From Cupriavidus consociatus (lineage in GTDB: Bacteria; Pseudomonadota; Gammaproteobacteria; Burkholderiales; Burkholderiaceae): a stretch of DNA of 64,000 nt. The notes beneath the pieces are model-generated. The model saw only the letters and a list, made by a program, of their open reading frames with translations. It was not told the DNA's origin and made no database searches. Of the stretch, positions 44,086-53,787 are shown one piece after another. A program made the translations under genes and the position numbers. Position 1 is the stretch's first letter; the number at the start of each line of letters is the position of its first letter. The DNA lies in assembly GCF_017814975.1 (NCBI RefSeq), contig NZ_JAGIQA010000008.1, forward strand, positions 124,001 through 188,000, given 5' to 3'.

Positions 44086-45437
44086 CTGACATACCCGGCG
44101 CCGCCTTGCCCGACATCTTCGACTTCGACGTAATAGCCCAGCTTTTGTCCCGCTATGAGAGGCAGCTGGACTGAGTAATCGGCGCTGGTTCGTTGCATGT
44201 CCATCGATTGCCATTTGGCCTTTCGCCAATCGGCGAGCACGTTGTTGTACGAATAAAAGAGCCTGACGGATACAGGCTGCGTCTCTGATCCGACCTTTGC
44301 TGACACAAGCAGCATGCCTTCTTTCACAACAGCCTTGGAGTCAATCTTTGGGATATGGCGATTCAAAAATGTGTGCGCCAACCACATCCGCCATGCTGCC
44401 AGGTGCTTCTGCGACACCCACGTGTGCGTCAAATTGTCGACGGCAAGGAAAGCCTTGTCGCCTCGCATTTCGGTAAGCATGCTGTTAGCCGACCCCAGAG
44501 CGTAGAACTCGTCGTTCGTACCAAGTGCTACGAGATAGCGAGCTTTGATCTTGTCGCGCCACATATAGGGGTCGAAGTGCGAGAGCATCTTGAGTCCCAC
44601 CGGGTTGTTGTACATACGCAGGACCGCTTCGGCCGGTTGAAAGCCAGGACCGGCTCGGTCCTTAGCGGGCCCCCGCACGGTTGGTCCGAACTCCGCGAAC
44701 CTCTTTGCGAGGCTATCGAGGTTGTTTCCTCCGTAAAAGCAAGTTGCCATTACACCTGCGACGCGATCATCTCCGGTACCGGTGGCCAGACTGACAGCTA
44801 CGCCACGCTTTGAACACCCCATCATGACTGCGCGCTCCGTTTGAACGCCTTGCAGTGAATGCATCAGAGTGATGGCCCGAAGATATGCCCTAGTGATAGG
44901 AATGTAGCCATTCCAGCCAAGATCCTGCGTTTCGCGGACTTTCTTGAGCGCGTATCCCATCAGGTCGCTTTCATCCATGCCCATGAAGTCCTCAGCGGGA
45001 TTGCTGAAAATCATGATGGGCAGGCCCAGATCAATTGCGGTCGCTTCTGCGTACTGCTCTTCTGTGCGCAATAGCGTTCCGGGTATTGTCAGCCGGTTCC
45101 AGTTGGCGTCATCAAAGAAGTTGCGCTCGGTGCCGATGATCCCCGCATTGCCCCCGCCCTTGTATCCATCAGGCACATAGATGCGCGCGGGGTGCGTCCA
45201 GACCATGCCTTTCCAGTTCTGGCTCGTGAATTTCAACTTGATTACACGAACGTTCTTGCCGGGACGAGCGACGCTATGCACGACGTGATCCTCGGAAATC
45301 GTCGTGCCAAGCGTATTTTCGTCGAGGATTTCCCCTGAATTGAAATACTTTGCCAGCTCCGCATCCTGGCTCTGGGCGTGGGCTGAGCCGATGCACAACA
45401 GCGTCCAGCAGACGAGAAAGTAAAATAAGTTCTTCAT
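44061..45437 (-). CDS. PhoPQ-activated pathogenicity-related family protein
   Basis: A 458-residue exported protein with signal peptide (~1-21, ending GSAHAQ). It matches the PhoPQ_related/AprA family, an alpha/beta hydrolase group: Ser209 is in MMGCSKRGVAVSLATG, the nucleophile motif; later KARYLVALGTNDEFYALGSA and AVDNLTHTWV probably supply the acid and histidine. C-terminal ~90 residues form a beta-rich domain. It ends at 44061, inside or next to the tmRNA acceptor piece. No clear Shine-Dalgarno. Function of the family is poorly known. Confidence 0.75.
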   Translation of the reverse strand: MKNLFYFLVCWTLLCIGSAHAQSQDAELAKYFNSGEILDENTLGTTISEDHVVHSVARPGKNVRVIKLKFTSQNWKGMVWTHPARIYVPDGYKGGGNAGIIGTERNFFDDANWNRLTIPGTLLRTEEQYAEATAIDLGLPIMIFSNPAEDFMGMDESDLMGYALKKVRETQDLGWNGYIPITRAYLRAITLMHSLQGVQTERAVMMGCSKRGVAVSLATGTGDDRVAGVMATCFYGGNNLDSLAKRFAEFGPTVRGPAKDRAGPGFQPAEAVLRMYNNPVGLKMLSHFDPYMWRDKIKARYLVALGTNDEFYALGSANSMLTEMRGDKAFLAVDNLTHTWVSQKHLAAWRMWLAHTFLNRHIPKIDSKAVVKEGMLLVSAKVGSETQPVSVRLFYSYNNVLADWRKAKWQSMDMQRTSADYSVQLPLIAGQKLGYYVEVEDVGQGGAGYVSSLVERVE

Positions 45438-45562
45438 GAGCGATCAAGTAGAATGTAAGGTCGACACCGAAAGGACGCCTTAAACCCGAAAACACTGCGA
45501 TGGGCCTCCGGGACCGTGCGGAGATGCGTCATGCCGGTGCAAGGCCGTTGCAGCCAACTAGT

Positions 45563-45832
45563 TCAGAAGGTATGGCGGATCCCGATCACCGCGCCGAGCA
45601 TGCTGTTCTTACCGGCTCCAAGGTAGTATCCCGAGCCGAGTCCTCCGACAGAGGTATCAAAGTTGAGCGACGCATTTTTTGCGTATACCGTCGTTAGGTA
45701 CAAGTTCGTCCTCTTCGTGCTATAGCCCCGACCTAAATCCTCGACGCCACGGATGCCCCATCGGGAGCCTGCTTGCGCGCCCGATACGAGTGATAAGCGG
45801 TGCGTTGCAGGACTCAACGCGACGGCCACCAA
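45563..45832 (-). pseudogene. porin remnant with internal deletion
   Basis: Two ends of a Gram-negative porin are fused in frame: an early strand SRWGIRGVEDLG, then directly the C-terminal strands RTNLYLTTVYAKNASLNFDT through to the terminal SMLGAVIGIRHTF. These match the intact porin at 61547 (early SRFGMRGTEDLGGG, late RTDVYLTTAYSKNAGLNFDT). About 270 residues in the middle and the signal peptide are gone. Not functional. Confidence 0.75.
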
Positions 45833-45875
45833 GGTAGAGGTGACGCGTGTCGTCCGCTGCGCAAGGGAGGCGTGC

Positions 45876-46985
45876 TTAACGGGTCCGGGTCCAGGCCCCG
45901 AAACCGAGACCCGGTGAGACGACGGAAACCACGTCGTCTTGCAGCGTGACAGTCGACACCTGTCCTAGCCTTTTCGCATCCTTGGCGAAGTCGCCAATTG
46001 TGCGTACCTTGGCGGCCGGCACGCCGCGTTCCGCAAGAAGAGCTTCGAGTTCGTGCGCCTCGAATTCACTCAGGCGATCAGCGATGACCGCTTTAAGTCG
46101 CGCGGGATTGACCGATCGCACAAATGACGCAGGTGAAGCTGGATCCAGCGGCTCGGCAAAGTAGGATTGATCGGCTGCGAGATGGGAGAGGTCTAGAACT
46201 TCCAGCAGCCTCATCAACTGGCGGGGCGTGTTGGCGCCAACTGCAATCCATCCGTCGCGTGCAGCGAAGAAGTCAGCGCTCGGGCTGCCGGAATATCCCT
46301 GGTTGCCAACCCGCGCTGGCGATTCGCCGGTCGTGAGTGCCGCACACGCAAAGGTGTACATCAGTTGCAGTGACGCCCCAGTCATGGACACGTCGAGTTG
46401 CACGGCACAACCCTTTCGATCCCGTTCACGTAGACCGGCCAGGATGGCTAATGTCGCCTGCATGCCGGTGGCGGCGTCAATCACTGGGAAGCCGGTCTTT
46501 ATAGGCGGATCTCCTTCGGTGCCGGCCATGAACGCCATGCCTGTTGCAGCCTGGATGACGTGGTCATAGGCCGGTCGGCTGGCCAGGTCTGAACTACCTT
46601 GGCCATAGCCAGAGATCGTGCAATAGACAACCTTGGAATTGATTGACCGGATCGCCTCGAATCCGAGGCCATAGCGCTCAAGGACGCCAGGTCGCAAGTT
46701 GTCGACTACAACATCACAGGTGGCCGCCAGTTCCAGTGCGCGAGCGAGACCTGCGGCTTCGCCCAGGTCGACCACATGGCTTTGCTTGCCCGCATTCAAC
46801 GCCACGAACGCTTGTCGGCCCTTTTCGGTGCGGCGCATCACGTCACCGCCGTTGGCATTCTCCATCTTCAGTACCGTGGCGCCCAATTGCGCCAGATAGA
46901 AGGTCGCCAGTGGCCCGGCTATGACGTGGGAGAAGTCCAGCACCTTGACGCCTTCCAGAGGAGCGAAATTAAGATCTTTGGTCAT
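45876..46985 (-). CDS. CaiB/BaiF-family CoA-transferase
   Basis: A 369-residue class III CoA-transferase: LDFSHVIAGPLATFYLAQLG, the catalytic-region Asp in AYDHVIQAATGMAFMAG, and TGFPVIDAATGMQATLAIL. ATG at 46985 begins MTKDLNFAPLEGVKVLDFS; AAGG precedes it. It is seven bases downstream of a Bug gene, so the two are one operon (transport plus CoA activation), divergent from a LysR gene. The CoA donor and acid are unknown. Confidence 0.82.
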   Translation of the reverse strand: MTKDLNFAPLEGVKVLDFSHVIAGPLATFYLAQLGATVLKMENANGGDVMRRTEKGRQAFVALNAGKQSHVVDLGEAAGLARALELAATCDVVVDNLRPGVLERYGLGFEAIRSINSKVVYCTISGYGQGSSDLASRPAYDHVIQAATGMAFMAGTEGDPPIKTGFPVIDAATGMQATLAILAGLRERDRKGCAVQLDVSMTGASLQLMYTFACAALTTGESPARVGNQGYSGSPSADFFAARDGWIAVGANTPRQLMRLLEVLDLSHLAADQSYFAEPLDPASPASFVRSVNPARLKAVIADRLSEFEAHELEALLAERGVPAAKVRTIGDFAKDAKRLGQVSTVTLQDDVVSVVSPGLGFGAWTRTR

Positions 46986-46992
46986 CCTTGCC

Positions 46993-47994
46993 TCACTGCA
47001 ATGCAATACGGCTTTGTTCGACGATGCGGCGATACTTGCCCGTTTCGTCGGCGACGAAGCGGGCAAACGCTTCGGGGCTGGGTGTCGGGTCAATAACGGT
47101 GCCCGACTTCTGGTAGAAGTCGCGTACGCCCGGATCGTTGAGCGCTTTCAGGAACGCCGCATGCAGGCGTGCAACGACGGGCGTTGGTACCCCTGCTGGC
47201 GCCCAGATTCCGCTCCACGAGTCCAGCGTCAAGTCTTTGCGCCCAAGCGCCTCATTGAGCGTAGGGACCGCCGGCATGCTCGGGAGTCGCTGCGCTGAAG
47301 TGACCGCTAGCGCGCGCACGGATTGGTTTTGTAATTGCGGAAGGGCTGTCGAGGCGACGGGAAACCCCACCATCGTGTCGCGGCGTATTAGGGAAGGCAC
47401 AATTTCGACAGACCCCTTGTACGGCACATGCACGAGTTCGATGTTTGCTGCCTTGGCAAATGCTGCGCCCGCAAGATGAGCGGCGCTGCCAATCCCGCCC
47501 GATGCATAGTTCAGGGTTCCCGGCACCTTGCGCGCTGCCTGTATCACGTCCGCCACAGTGCTATACGGCGCGTTTCCCCGCACAAGCATTACCTGAGGGC
47601 TAAACCCCGACCGGATGATGTGGGTGAAACTGGTCGTCGGGTCAAACTTCACCGAGGGCTGAAGCAGTTTCTGGGTGACATGGGTGGAGGAGCCAAGCAT
47701 TAGCGTGTACCCGTCGGCTGGCTGCTGTGCGACGACCTCGGCCGCCAGGATGCCTCCCGCGCCAACCTTGTTCTCGACTACCAGCGGCTGTCCCAACTCA
47801 CGCGCGGCGGCTTCGGCCAGTTTGCGCGCCTGGATGTCTGGACCGCCGCCAGCGGCGTAAGGAACGATCAGTCGGATCGGCCGGCTTGGGAAGGCGCTTT
47901 CAACAGCAGGCGCGGCCGTTGCCACCCCACATAACAAGCCGGCAGCTGCCGCTATCGTCAAGCGCAACCCTGTCGCAAGAATTCCTCTTCCCAT
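46993..47994 (-). CDS. Bug/TctC-family periplasmic solute-binding protein
   Basis: A 333-residue orphan binding protein. Signal peptide ~1-28 (LAAAAGLLCGVATAAP), then IRLIVPYAAGGGPDIQARKL and VVENKVGAGGILAAEVVAQQ. GGAGACAACACA sets ATG 47994. Followed at once by the CoA-transferase, so its ligand is probably the acid that is then activated. No TctA/TctB nearby. Confidence 0.83.
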   Translation of the reverse strand: MGRGILATGLRLTIAAAAGLLCGVATAAPAVESAFPSRPIRLIVPYAAGGGPDIQARKLAEAAARELGQPLVVENKVGAGGILAAEVVAQQPADGYTLMLGSSTHVTQKLLQPSVKFDPTTSFTHIIRSGFSPQVMLVRGNAPYSTVADVIQAARKVPGTLNYASGGIGSAAHLAGAAFAKAANIELVHVPYKGSVEIVPSLIRRDTMVGFPVASTALPQLQNQSVRALAVTSAQRLPSMPAVPTLNEALGRKDLTLDSWSGIWAPAGVPTPVVARLHAAFLKALNDPGVRDFYQKSGTVIDPTPSPEAFARFVADETGKYRRIVEQSRIALQ

Positions 47995-48097
47995 TGTGTT
48001 GTCTCCTTGTGATCGTTTGGATCGATGAAGCGGCATTGTGGGAGCGCGAGTATTTCCTGTAAATTATTGGTTATCGATCGCGATATCAATTTTCGTT

Positions 48098-49054
48098 ATG
48101 ACCAAGGACACGCCGAGCGCAGGCCAATCACAGTTGGCGGCCCGATTTGATCGGCTTCGCATCCGCCATCTGCGCTTTCTCGAACTGGTCGACGCGCACG
48201 GCTCACTGTCGGGCGCAGCGTCTGAGCTTGCTCTGACCCAGCCCGCAGCAACCAAGATGCTTCAGGAAGTGGAATCAGTCTTTGGCACGCAATTGGTCGC
48301 TCGCACCACGCGCGGCGCCGCGCTGACGCCGGCCGGGAAGCATGCGCTCATGCGCCTGCGAGTGGCTCTCAATGCTCTGTCTGCCGCGATGGAGGAGATC
48401 AATGCCGCCCCGGCAGCGCCGATAGTTCGCCTCGGCATCCTGCCGCTGGTCGGTGTTGTTGCCTTGCCAAAGCTCTTCGCAAAGTTGGCCGAAAGGCCGG
48501 ATGCCCCGCGCCTCGTGGTGCATGAATCCACCGTGGACGGACTTCTCGGCATGCTGGACCGCGGCGAACTCGACTGCGTGATCGGCCGCGTGAGCAGCAG
48601 CGTCGAACTGAACCTCACCAGCGAGATGTCGGTGACACCTTTATGGGAGGAGCGCCTCGCCATTGCGTGCGCGCTCGACCATCAGATCGGGCGCAAACGC
48701 AAGCTTGCGTTTGCCGACTTGTGCGATTGCGACTGGGTGACCGCACCGCGCGGTACACATACCCGCTCGCTGTTCGAAGCTCCATTTCTTGCCGCGGGTA
48801 TCGTTCCACCGCAGCCAAAGGTCGAGTCCTTTTCCTTCCACACGAACCTCTGCATGGTCGCCAATAGCAGGTTAGTGACCATCGCTCCCGAAAGCGCCGT
48901 GCGGCACTACGCGCGCCTCGGCATGGTGCAGCAAGTTCGCCACGATGCCTGGTTTGCGGAGGGGCGAACGCTGTTTGTCACTCGCAACGACACAGCGTTC
49001 TCGCCAGGTGTCGTCGCCATCAGCAACGCGTTGGTCCAGTTGACAGGCCTCTGA
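48098..49054 (+). CDS. LysR-family regulator
   Basis: A 318-residue LysR protein of the GbpR/CbbR-like form with a short extra N-terminus: RHLRFLELVDAHGSLSGAAS, LALTQPAATKMLQEVESVFG, then the effector lobes. ATG 48098 is chosen over 48038 because the added residues are unlike LysR and no ribosome site is there. It diverges from the Bug/CoA-transferase operon; TATCG/CGATA around ATCG lies in the gap. Confidence 0.83.
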   Translation: MTKDTPSAGQSQLAARFDRLRIRHLRFLELVDAHGSLSGAASELALTQPAATKMLQEVESVFGTQLVARTTRGAALTPAGKHALMRLRVALNALSAAMEEINAAPAAPIVRLGILPLVGVVALPKLFAKLAERPDAPRLVVHESTVDGLLGMLDRGELDCVIGRVSSSVELNLTSEMSVTPLWEERLAIACALDHQIGRKRKLAFADLCDCDWVTAPRGTHTRSLFEAPFLAAGIVPPQPKVESFSFHTNLCMVANSRLVTIAPESAVRHYARLGMVQQVRHDAWFAEGRTLFVTRNDTAFSPGVVAISNALVQLTGL

Positions 49055-49237
49055 GAGTCTGAGGGCTGGGAGCAGTAAATCCAGGGCAATATGAATACCT
49101 GCCGCAGCATGGAGTTCCCAAAAATGCGGATGCGAAGGTCATGCCGACAAGTTTCTCGCAAGGGTGGGAAGCCTCAGCCCGGTGCTGGGGCAGCTCATTT
49201 CACCTCTGCGTGCATCTACAAAACATAGAGACGTTAT

Positions 49238-49268
49238 GCGCCCGTTTTCGGACCTTATGTTCGTCTCC
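49238..49268 (+). repeat. 30-bp element, copy 2 of 2
   Basis: GCGCCCGTTTTCGGAC then TCGTCTCC, as at 5610-5639. Here a rightward terminator follows ~160 bases later, so a short transcript between them is possible. Confidence 0.4.
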
Positions 49269-49424
49269 CAAGGCGCCTAGTACTGCCGGCCATGCCGGGC
49301 TGACCGTCTTGCCTAATTCCACCGGACTGAGCATTGCTGGAGAAAACGGCGCAAGTGTCATTGTTAAGCCGGCCATGCTTCGCTCAAAGATTGGTTTGCG
49401 CCTTCCGTGCGCCGGCGTGCCCGT

Positions 49425-49467
49425 CCGATGCCTGCGCGAGCTCGCATCGGGCTTTTTTATTTTTTTG
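49425..49467 (+). terminator. Rho-independent terminator
   Basis: CCGATGC and GCATCGG pair over 7 bp; GC then TTTTTTATTTTTTT follows. It reads rightwards, but no gene ends just before it; a short RNA from the 49.2 kb element would fit. Confidence 0.7.
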
Positions 49468-49496
49468 TGTCAGCGACGCTGTGCACATCAGCAGCT

Positions 49497-50351
49497 TCAT
49501 GCCGCTTCCCCAACGAGGTTTGCCACCCACCGCTCCAGCTCTGCGTAGGCCTTGCCATCGATCACAAACTCTTGTCCTTTTGCCGCCGTCTTCAGCGTCA
49601 CCCTATCGCCATCAGGCTCCCAACAGGCAGCGCCGGGGTGATATGTCAGCGGCGCCCTTTCCTTAGGCTCGAACCAGGATGGCAAGGACCAGACGCTACG
49701 TGTTCGCCCTGCCAGGGTAAGTTGCATCGGCGGGCGCATGAACCGAAATCGACCTGCGCCGATACCCGCCACAAAGAGGGAGCGCTTGCGTGCAACATAA
49801 AGGGTATTGCGGGGATCCGTGTATCTATCCGGGGTGGCCACGTGAGGATGCGTCGCGATCCAGGGATGTCGCTTGAGCGAACCAGCCCGGTCAGTCGCGA
49901 CCGGCAACACCTCGTCGATCTCCAGCCAACCAAAGATGACATGGAGGTCTGGCGCGTCCGGCACAAAACGCCACCGTCCGGAGAGCTTCTCCACCCGCCG
50001 ATACCATCCAAAGAACAAAAAGACGTCGCCAGGCCCAACATCATTGTTGGACAAGTGACCCTGGGCGGGACCCGACTGTCCGAAGGCTGGTCGCCAGCCC
50101 GGGATGCTCGCCGTATGGTTGCCGCCGAGGTCCGGATCAAAATGTACAGTCGACCTGGCACTGTACTTCCCGCCGGACAAGTCCCTAAGCATGGCGTCCA
50201 GGTCGACATCGTTGAACCCGATGTTGTCGATCTGGGTTCGGTCGCGATCGCTTGGAATCGGGAGCGGAAGCAACCTGCCGTCCGGCAAGATCGGGCTTGC
50301 CATGCCGCCATACCCCTGGTCGAACCCCTTTCGCGAGAAGACTACCTTCAT
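49497..50351 (-). CDS. Nmad3-type nucleotide-modification-associated protein
   Basis: A 284-residue protein of the 'nucleotide modification associated domain 3' type: MKVVFSRKGFDQGYGGMASP, ILPDGRLLPLPIP, FGQSGPAQGHLSNNDVGPGD and VFLFFGWY, with HVIFGWLEIDEVLP later. The family was proposed from genomic context to act on modified nucleic-acid bases; no reaction is established. It stands alone here, with no obvious DNA-modification partners, in a stretch between LysR and methyltransferase genes. Complete. Confidence 0.7.
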   Translation of the reverse strand: MKVVFSRKGFDQGYGGMASPILPDGRLLPLPIPSDRDRTQIDNIGFNDVDLDAMLRDLSGGKYSARSTVHFDPDLGGNHTASIPGWRPAFGQSGPAQGHLSNNDVGPGDVFLFFGWYRRVEKLSGRWRFVPDAPDLHVIFGWLEIDEVLPVATDRAGSLKRHPWIATHPHVATPDRYTDPRNTLYVARKRSLFVAGIGAGRFRFMRPPMQLTLAGRTRSVWSLPSWFEPKERAPLTYHPGAACWEPDGDRVTLKTAAKGQEFVIDGKAYAELERWVANLVGEAA

Positions 50352-50437
50352 CCGGATACTGCAGCCCTATGATTGTTGTGGAACCTCAGTCTGCCTACCC
50401 TGGAAATCTCGCAGGGATAGCGAACTGGTTGGAACGT

Positions 50438-51508
50438 CTACTTGGTGCCGATCACCATAGAATCCGGGCCAACGAGCGGCTCAACGCGCACCTGGCTGAA
50501 GCCCGCTTCGCGCATCCAGCCGGTACACTGCGCCCCGGTATAGTCGAAGCCGCCCTGCGTCTCGATCAGCATGTTCAGGCTCATCATCAGGCCGAAGGCG
50601 TTTTTCCTCCGATCGTCGTCGATGATGGCGTCATAGACGATCAGGCAGCCACCCGGCTGCAGCGCCGCATAGCACTTCGCCAGCAACTCGCGCTTCTGCG
50701 TGAGGTCCCAGTCATGAAGAATGTGTCCCATGACCAGGACGTCGGCCGTCGGGCAGGGATCACTGAAGAAGTTGCCAGGATAGAACCCGAGGCGGTCCTG
50801 CAGCCCGTGCGACCTGACATATTCCTCGAACACGGGCCCGACTACCGGCAGGTCAAAGCCACCGCCCTGTAGATGCGGATGGGCGAGCGCGACTTGTACC
50901 GGCAACGCGCCCTGCGCAGCGCCGATGTCAATGAAGGTGCGATAGTCCTGCCACGGAAATTTCTGCGCCATTGCGCGCGCCGCGCCCACGCTGATGCCAG
51001 TCATCGCCTGCAGGAAGCCACGCAGCCCCTGCTCGTTGTTATAGATCGAATCGAAGAGGTTGCCCCCTCGCTTCGACTCGTTCTGCGGAAGCCCGGTGCG
51101 CAACGCCTCGGTCAGCGCGCCCCAGAACGGGTACAGCCGGGCATTGGCCATTTCCAGCAGCCCGCCGACATAGCTCGGCTGGCTCCGGTCGAGGAACAAT
51201 GCGGTGTCGGGAGCGTTGCGATATTTCCCGTCGTCGCGCTCCAGCACTTGCAGGGCGACCAGCGCGTCGAGGAAGTCGAGCGCGCTGCGCGGGTGCAGGC
51301 CGAGCGCTTTGGTCAGTGTGGGGGCATCAAGCGGACCGGCCGCCAGCCGCGTAAATACGCCCAATTCGACGGCCGAAAGCAGCGTCTTCGCCGGCCAGAA
51401 TCCCATCCCCAGCTGGAGCAGGCGCTCCGGCGTGAGTTCCGGCCGGGCCGGATCTGCGCCGCTGCCGCCCGTGGCCGGCGTCGTCGTCTCTGGCGTGTCT
51501 GGCATCAT
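50438..51508 (-). CDS. O-methyltransferase (hydroxyneurosporene/acetylserotonin type)
   Basis: A 356-residue SAM-dependent methyltransferase of the Methyltransf_2 group. The N-terminal dimerisation helices contain [20 protein letters not shown]; the SAM motif is [20 protein letters not shown], and [20 protein letters not shown] holds the conserved His-Asp pair near the active site. GGGGGAG five bases before the ATG pair at 51508 sets the start. The upstream in-frame residues look non-coding. The substrate is unknown, likely a hydroxylated or carboxylic small molecule. Monocistronic. Confidence 0.8.
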   Translation of the reverse strand: MMPDTPETTTPATGGSGADPARPELTPERLLQLGMGFWPAKTLLSAVELGVFTRLAAGPLDAPTLTKALGLHPRSALDFLDALVALQVLERDDGKYRNAPDTALFLDRSQPSYVGGLLEMANARLYPFWGALTEALRTGLPQNESKRGGNLFDSIYNNEQGLRGFLQAMTGISVGAARAMAQKFPWQDYRTFIDIGAAQGALPVQVALAHPHLQGGGFDLPVVGPVFEEYVRSHGLQDRLGFYPGNFFSDPCPTADVLVMGHILHDWDLTQKRELLAKCYAALQPGGCLIVYDAIIDDDRRKNAFGLMMSLNMLIETQGGFDYTGAQCTGWMREAGFSQVRVEPLVGPDSMVIGTK

Positions 51509-52037
51509 CCCTGCTCCCCCATGCGGAAAAGGCAGCGCCGGTCGCCGCAACGGCGGACCGGCGTTTCCAAACAGGGTAGTTGTCACGGCGATAGAAGTCC
51601 AGATGACAAGGTCTGGTCCCCGTGGCCAATAACGGCAAGGCGCGCACCGTGTTATTTCCGCCCGCGTCAGTGGTGCATGCCGCCCCTATGCGGTGCCCGC
51701 CCAAGTGGGCAAATTGCACACGCCGAAACCCCGGCTGAAGGAGTATCGCGCTAACAATCGGTGCCTTGCGCCGCCGTCCGCCACCACCCTCCCCTCGCTC
51801 GCGCGGTGCCACCCGCAATTCTGCCGGCAGCTGGCGTGCGAGCCCCGCTTCGGCGCGCTCGGCCCGGCGCTGCGCCGCGGCGAGCTAGGCCTGCTCCGAT
51901 TGCAAAGCCATCATGCCTCGACGTCCAGGTCAAGGCACTTCAGCGCCCGCTCAAACTCTTCGCCACTGCTGATCGCGCCGGCAGGGGCAAACAGATAGCG
52001 CTGGTTGGAGCTGGTCGCGTTTCTTCAGCTGCCCGGC
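51509..52037. other. intergenic, a possible gene remnant
   Basis: Just after the Bug gene stop, the minus strand encodes ~35 residues with protein-like sequence (YLFAPAGAISSGEEFERALK) bounded by stops on both sides. It may be the tail of a lost gene. The rest is G+C-rich without support for coding. Confidence 0.35.
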
Positions 52038-53009
52038 TCAGTCGGCCTTTGCGCCGGAGAGTTGGACAACTTTTCGGATCTTGGGCGTGTCGGTGACCAG
52101 CATCTTCGCGAATCCAGCCGCGTCGGCATAGCGCACATACAGACCCACCGCGTTCAGCCGTTGCGAAATCGCCGGATCCTTGACGGCCTGCCCAATCTCG
52201 GACTCGAGCCTGCGAATCACGGTGGCAGGCGTGCCGTTAGGCACAAACGCGCCGATCCAGACGGCGCCAATGATGTCGCGATAGCCTGACTCGGCGAGCG
52301 TTGGCACCTTCGGCAACGCCCCAACACGCTCGGTGGCGCCAATCGCGAGGGCCTTCAGCCTCCCGCTTTCCGCAAAGGGCTGTACGGTCGTGATGGTGTC
52401 GAACGACACGTCTACATTTCCTGCCATCAAGTCAGTGAGCGACCGACTGCTGCCCGTATAGGGGACGTGCAGCACGTTGATGCCGGTGGCCTGCTTGAGC
52501 GACTCCATCGCCAAATGCGACGTCGTGCCATTGCCGGGCGTCGAGTACGTCAGCTTGCCGGGATTGGCGCGCGCTTGATCGACAAAATCCTTCAGGCTCT
52601 TGATCTTCCCGTCGCCACGGGCGACCAGCACCAAGGGGATGTCGCCCAGCAAGGCCACCGGCTGCAATTTTTCGGGGCTGTAGGACAGGCTCTTCTGGAC
52701 GAACTGGTTCGTAATGACGGCACCGGTGTTGGCAAACGATACGGTATAACCATCGGGCGTTTGCTGTGCCAGGTATCCCAGCGCAAGCCCGCCCGCCTGG
52801 CCCGGCTTGTTCTCAACGACGATCGGCTGCCCGAGGTGCTTGGCCATGCGCTCCGACACCATACGCGCAATGATGTCAGTGGCCTGCCCTGCAGGAAAGC
52901 CGACCACCAGCTTCACGGGCTTCGTCGGGTAATTGGACGCGCCCTGCGCGCTGACGTTCGTGCACAGCAGCACGGCCGAAGCGGCAACGATGAAATGACG
53001 GTGATTCAT
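52038..53009 (-). CDS. Bug/TctC-family periplasmic solute-binding protein
   Basis: A 323-residue orphan binding protein with signal peptide (~1-24, ending NVSAQGAS), then VKLVVGFPAGQATDIIARMV and VVENKPGQAGGLALGYLAQQ. The ATG follows AAGGAGACTTCTA. It is the third Bug protein in this window and precedes degraded MaoC and CoA-transferase genes, so it was probably part of an acid-uptake and CoA-activation operon. Complete itself. Confidence 0.83.
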   Translation of the reverse strand: MNHRHFIVAASAVLLCTNVSAQGASNYPTKPVKLVVGFPAGQATDIIARMVSERMAKHLGQPIVVENKPGQAGGLALGYLAQQTPDGYTVSFANTGAVITNQFVQKSLSYSPEKLQPVALLGDIPLVLVARGDGKIKSLKDFVDQARANPGKLTYSTPGNGTTSHLAMESLKQATGINVLHVPYTGSSRSLTDLMAGNVDVSFDTITTVQPFAESGRLKALAIGATERVGALPKVPTLAESGYRDIIGAVWIGAFVPNGTPATVIRRLESEIGQAVKDPAISQRLNAVGLYVRYADAAGFAKMLVTDTPKIRKVVQLSGAKAD

Positions 53010-53277
53010 TAGAAGTCTCCTTCTTTCCAGATATCGGTGGGCCAGTCGCCCCCATGCTGGATCACGGGGAACGAGCGGCGGTGCGCATGCGCGGCTACCC
53101 GCCAGGCCTCATCCAGGCGCGGGGTGCCCGGGGCGCTGCGCCGTCGAGGATGGCTGGTTGAGCGACGGCCAGCGTGTGGACGACCCGTGTGCCCAGGGCG
53201 AGGGCGATGCGAAGCGTCCCTGGCGTGACCGAGCCGGACGACGTCGCGGCGGTACGCAAGAGATACGCGCGACGGCG

Positions 53278-53739
53278 TCACGCGAAGAATTTCGGGTGGC
53301 GCTTAATGAGGTACTTCTGAACGCCTTCCATCACGAGTTCGTCGCGCTGGTTCAGAATCGTGGATGCCAGGGTCACGACCCCGGTGGTGCGCCCGCAGTC
53401 AAGCTGCGACACTTTGAGCATCGGATAGAGCGTATCCCCCGCATACACCGGCTTGAGAAACTTGCTGGACTGCTCGATGAAGCCCTTCATCGAGTCTTCC
53501 ACATAGTGCGGGAACCAGCCTGCACCGGCTGCGCTTTAAATCAGGATCTGAAAGCCATGAGCCCCCAAGGCAGGCATGCCGTGCTTGCGACAGTACTCCA
53601 CGTCGTAGTGGCTCGGATGATTGTCCGCACTGGCCAGTTGGAATGCCGCAAACAGGCCCTCGGTCATGGTGCGCGATGGGATGGGAAACTCTTCCCCGAT
53701 GGAGAAGTCGTCAAAATAGTATTGCTTGAACATAGACAT
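53278..53739 (-). pseudogene. MaoC-type dehydratase with nonsense codon
   Basis: A 154-codon hotdog-fold MaoC gene. The reading frame is continuous, but codon 68 is TAA (53536-53538): HGFQILI-*-SAAGAGWF. A C-to-T change in CAA would explain it. The start MSMFKQYYFDDFSIGEEFPI is preceded by AAGGAAGG. The catalytic-type segment SADNHPSHYDVEYC is before the stop; the second half (FLKPVYAGDTLYPMLKVSQL) is after it. Relatives hydrate enoyl-CoA or mesaconyl-CoA-type substrates. Probably dead. Confidence 0.8.
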
Positions 53740-53787
53740 CGGTGTCCTTCCTTAATGAATCTCGTGCCCGGGCAAATGCTTGCCCGC

